Shown here piece by piece: positions 9,460 through 11,482 of a stretch of DNA of 11,482 bases. The stretch covers positions 70,954 through 82,435 of the forward strand of contig NW_003122419.1 in assembly GCF_000003605.2 (NCBI RefSeq), written 5' to 3'. Origin of the DNA: Saccoglossus kowalevskii. Lineage: Eukaryota > Hemichordata > Enteropneusta > Harrimaniidae. A model generated the notes under the pieces. The model saw nothing but the letters and a program-made list of their open reading frames with translations, did no database searches and was not told where the DNA came from. How positions within the stretch are numbered: position 1 is the first letter of the stretch; each line of letters begins with the position of its first letter. Made by a program: the position numbers and the translations under genes.

Positions 9460-9530
9460 TGACAAGAATTTGCAATCTGGAGGAAAGCGTTATTATGAAT
9501 TATATAATTTACGGATAACTGGTAATTATT

Positions 9531-9544
9531 ATGATAATTATCAT
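9531..9544. other. 14-bp perfect palindrome
   Basis: ATGATAATTATCAT is its own reverse complement and sits inside the decayed LINE. In AT-rich DNA a palindrome of this size can arise by chance, and I attach no function to it. Confidence 0.8.
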
Positions 9545-9770
9545 GACATAATAGTATAAAAAACTAGTGGCGTGTTTTTAATGGTGTGATATATTTATGA
9601 ACAAATTTAAAAAAGTCAAATAAAATTGAGGATAGTAAACTGAACACAATTTTCTATGCAGATGATCTTGCATTCATTCCAAAACACAATATGGTATATG
9701 AAGTGAAACCTGCAAGTGAATATAACATTTAAAAAATCTTAACAATTCAATCAATAAGGTTTGTGTAACT

Positions 9771-9797
9771 GTGACAGCAGTTAATTATTGCTGTCAC
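9771..9797. other. Perfect 9-bp stem hairpin inside the LINE remnant
   Basis: GTGACAGCA (9771-9779) pairs with TGCTGTCAC (9789-9797) around a 9-nt loop. It falls between two recognisable RT segments that lie further apart here than I expect, so it may belong to a small insertion. Confidence 0.75.
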
Positions 9798-9990
9798 TTG
9801 CGCACTATTTTCCTTTCAAATTTACATTTGACCAAAATATATGTATTCCAAAATGTAAGCCAGTAAAAGCTATGTTCAATATACGTCAGGGAGTTTCAAA
9901 CAAAAAATAATATCAACATCTTTATGTCTGAAATTGTTTGATCAACTTTTTGTGCCAATTATAAAGCTGAAATTTCAAATTATTATTAAA

Positions 9991-10520
9991 AATAACATAC
10001 TACAAAGAAGCGCATGTTTGAACAATTGAAATCAATTTAGATAAAAATATGGAAAAAGTCTTGTATAAAATGAGATTGGTATGCAAAAAAAAACACACAA
10101 TTTAATTTATTACATCTATCAAACTGACTGCAGATGATCGTGAAAAAAAGGACGATAAATGCAGAACTGATTCCGCTATGCCATTTGATATAAAATAAGA
10201 TTGCATCATTTCAGGTTTGCCATTTAATCGAGAAAACATGCATTGCAACCGCCGTGATGTACCATTAACATAATTGTATGATTCACATAAATTGGAAATA
10301 TAATTGAATTTCTGGCTTTTATTTGTTCGGTTAACTTCACATCTCAAATATATATTCACTCAAGTTATTCGACATGACCACTCCCGATCAGCAAAAATCA
10401 AAATCAGGCTCAAACCCCGACATATGTGCAGTGAAATCCAGAGAGATGTGTATACGTATTCTAAAAACATTGACGGATTTATTCGTATTAATGAACCCGA
10501 TAGTCATTAAGTTTATTGAC
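9991..10520. other. Spacer before the right array
   Basis: Faint continuation of LINE-like reading may reach about 10080 but cannot be defended. An 84-codon plus-strand ORF begins at ATG 10374, where position -3 is a G, and runs in frame into the first five units of the right minisatellite, ending at TAA 10623-10625. Its first 49 residues are of mixed composition, but I recognise no family. Overlapping minus-strand ORFs at 10102-10359 and 10388-10600 show nothing recognisable either. Confidence 0.4.
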
Positions 10521-11482
10521 CACACTACACAATCCATAGAATACACTCCACAATCTATAGAGCACACTACACAATCCATAATACATACTACACAATCCAT
10601 AAATTACACAACACAATCCATATAACACACTACACAATCCATAAAACACACTTCATAATCCATATAACACACTACACAATCCATAAAACACACTTCACAA
10701 TCCATAGAACACACTTCACAATCTATAGAACACACTACACAATCCATAAAACACACTTCACAATCCATAGAACACACTACATAATCCATAGAGCACACTA
10801 CACATTCCATAAAACGCACTTCACAATCCATATAACACACTACGCATTCCATAGAACACACTACACTACCCATAACACACACTACACAATCTATAAAACA
10901 CACTTCACAATCCATAGAACACACAACATAATCCATAGAGCACACTACATAATCCATAAAACACACTTCACAATCCATAAAACACACTTCACAATCCATA
11001 GCACACTTCACAATCCATAGAGCACACTACACAATCCATAAAACATACTTCACAATCCATAAAACACACTTCACAATTCATAAAACACACTTCACAATCC
11101 ATAGAACACACTACACAATCCATAAAACACACCTCACAGTCCATAGAACACACTACATAATCCATAGAGCACACTACACATTCCATAGAACACACTACAC
11201 AATCAATAGACCACACTACACAATCTATAGAACACTCTACACATTCCATATAATACACTACACAATCCATATAACACACTACGCATTCCATAGAACACAC
11301 TACACTACCCACAACACACACTACACAATCTATAAAACACACTTCACAATCCATAGAACACACAACATAATCCATAGAGTACACTACACAATCCATAAAA
11401 CACACTTCACAATCCATAGCACACTTCACAATCCATAGAGCACACTACAAAATCCATAAAACACACTTCACAATCCATAAAA
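10521..11482. repeat. 21-bp minisatellite array, 46 units, open at right edge
   Basis: Units of the type CACACTACACAATCCATAGAA run head to tail from 10521. There are 22 units of exactly 21 bp (10521-10982), one 19-bp unit (10983-11001), 19 units of 21 bp (11002-11400), a second 19-bp unit (11401-11419) and three more of 21 bp to the window end. Main variants are ACTACAC versus ACTTCAC at positions 4-10 and AAA, GAA, TAA or GAG at the end. The plus strand is almost free of G, so the array is strongly strand-skewed. Because 21 is divisible by three, the minus strand reads as Cys-rich heptads such as MDCVVCS in two long ORFs that break exactly at the 19-bp units. I do not regard these as genes. 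Confidence 0.96.
10822..11464. repeat. Higher-order duplication inside the 21-bp array
   Basis: A run of distinctive variants occurs twice. The rare unit containing CTACACTACCCA begins at 10861 and again at 11300, an offset of 439 bp. The 19-bp unit begins at 10983 and again at 11401, an offset of 418 bp. The 21-bp difference is one extra ACTTCAC-type unit in the left copy. The order of flanking variants (TACGCATTCC, ACAATCTATAAAA, CAACATAATCC) is the same in both copies. A block of about ten units has therefore been duplicated within the array, followed by loss or gain of one monomer. Confidence 0.9.

Larger units (their letters stand above)
9460..9990 (+). pseudogene. Decayed LINE reverse transcriptase fragment with YADD box
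   Basis: Coding traces follow each other in the order of a non-LTR reverse transcriptase, but in shifting frames. LQSGGKRYYELYN is at about 9470-9508. DIFMNKFKKV is at 9588-9617, where the segment after the lost QG/SP motif is expected. SKLNTIFYADDLAFI follows, with the catalytic YADD at 9655-9666. Next are HLKNLNNSINKVCVTV from 9726 and SNLHLTKIYVFQN ending near 9846, which resembles the KTK motif region. LCLKLFDQLFVPI is at 9922-9960, then YKAEISNYY in the next frame, resembling the LFD...P...YG.E segment of the thumb/connection region. Several frameshifts and stops show it is long dead. It covers a different part of the protein from the 6772-7218 remnant except at its end, and the two look like different families. 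Confidence 0.72.

Noticed and set aside
9888-9920. IRQGVS followed by NINIFMSEIV as an RT QG motif
   Set aside because: It lies after the YADD box, opposite to the order in reverse transcriptases. The overlapping LKLFDQLFVPI frame fits the expected order better.
10118-10200. TADDREKK on the plus strand as an RT box
   Set aside because: The context is wrong for an RT palm and only about 30 codons are open.
10521-11482. CRISPR array interpretation of the right repeats
   Set aside because: Units are contiguous with no unique spacers, and the setting is eukaryotic.

Overview
The window looks like intergenic DNA from an animal nuclear genome. It is AT-rich and contains no intact gene with recognisable homology, no operon structure, no rRNA and no tRNA that I can support. 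Two decayed non-LTR retrotransposon (LINE) fragments, a short-period GGACGAC repeat ending in a hairpin, and long minisatellites resemble what I know of bivalve and gastropod genomes. Mollusc is therefore my best guess, but it rests on memory of those families and not on a search.

Layout from left to right. Positions 1-980 are a 47-bp minisatellite of about 21 units that runs off the left edge. Its right two thirds have a higher-order structure of A-B-C(-D) blocks, 187 or 140 bp long. Positions 981-3936 are AT-rich spacer with simple repeats and a doubtful LTR-like junction near 1542 on the minus strand. Positions 3937-4478 look like a non-autonomous mobile element: three diverged copies of a roughly 155-177 bp unit, then an imperfect GGACGAC tract, then a hairpin. 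Positions 4915-5160 hold very diverged short tandem repeats. Around 6332-6423 a TATA box lies between two CRE-like sites with no recognisable gene behind it.

Positions 6772-7218 (+) are the C-terminal end of a LINE reverse-transcriptase ORF. It is open except for one internal stop and is followed by a short 3' UTR with AATAAA. Positions 9460-9990 (+) are a second, much more decayed LINE fragment. It keeps the YADD catalytic box, a KTK-like motif and part of the thumb/connection region, in the correct order but spread over shifting frames. Positions 10521-11482 are a second minisatellite of 21-bp units. It holds 46 units including two 19-bp variants, shows a higher-order duplication offset by 418-439 bp, and runs off the right edge.

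No set of genes works together here. The content is two unrelated tandem arrays enclosing a stretch of decayed mobile elements. Long ORFs at both ends are by-products of stop-poor repeat units. The most useful observations are the higher-order structure of both arrays and the two LINE remnants, which do not show as single long ORFs.
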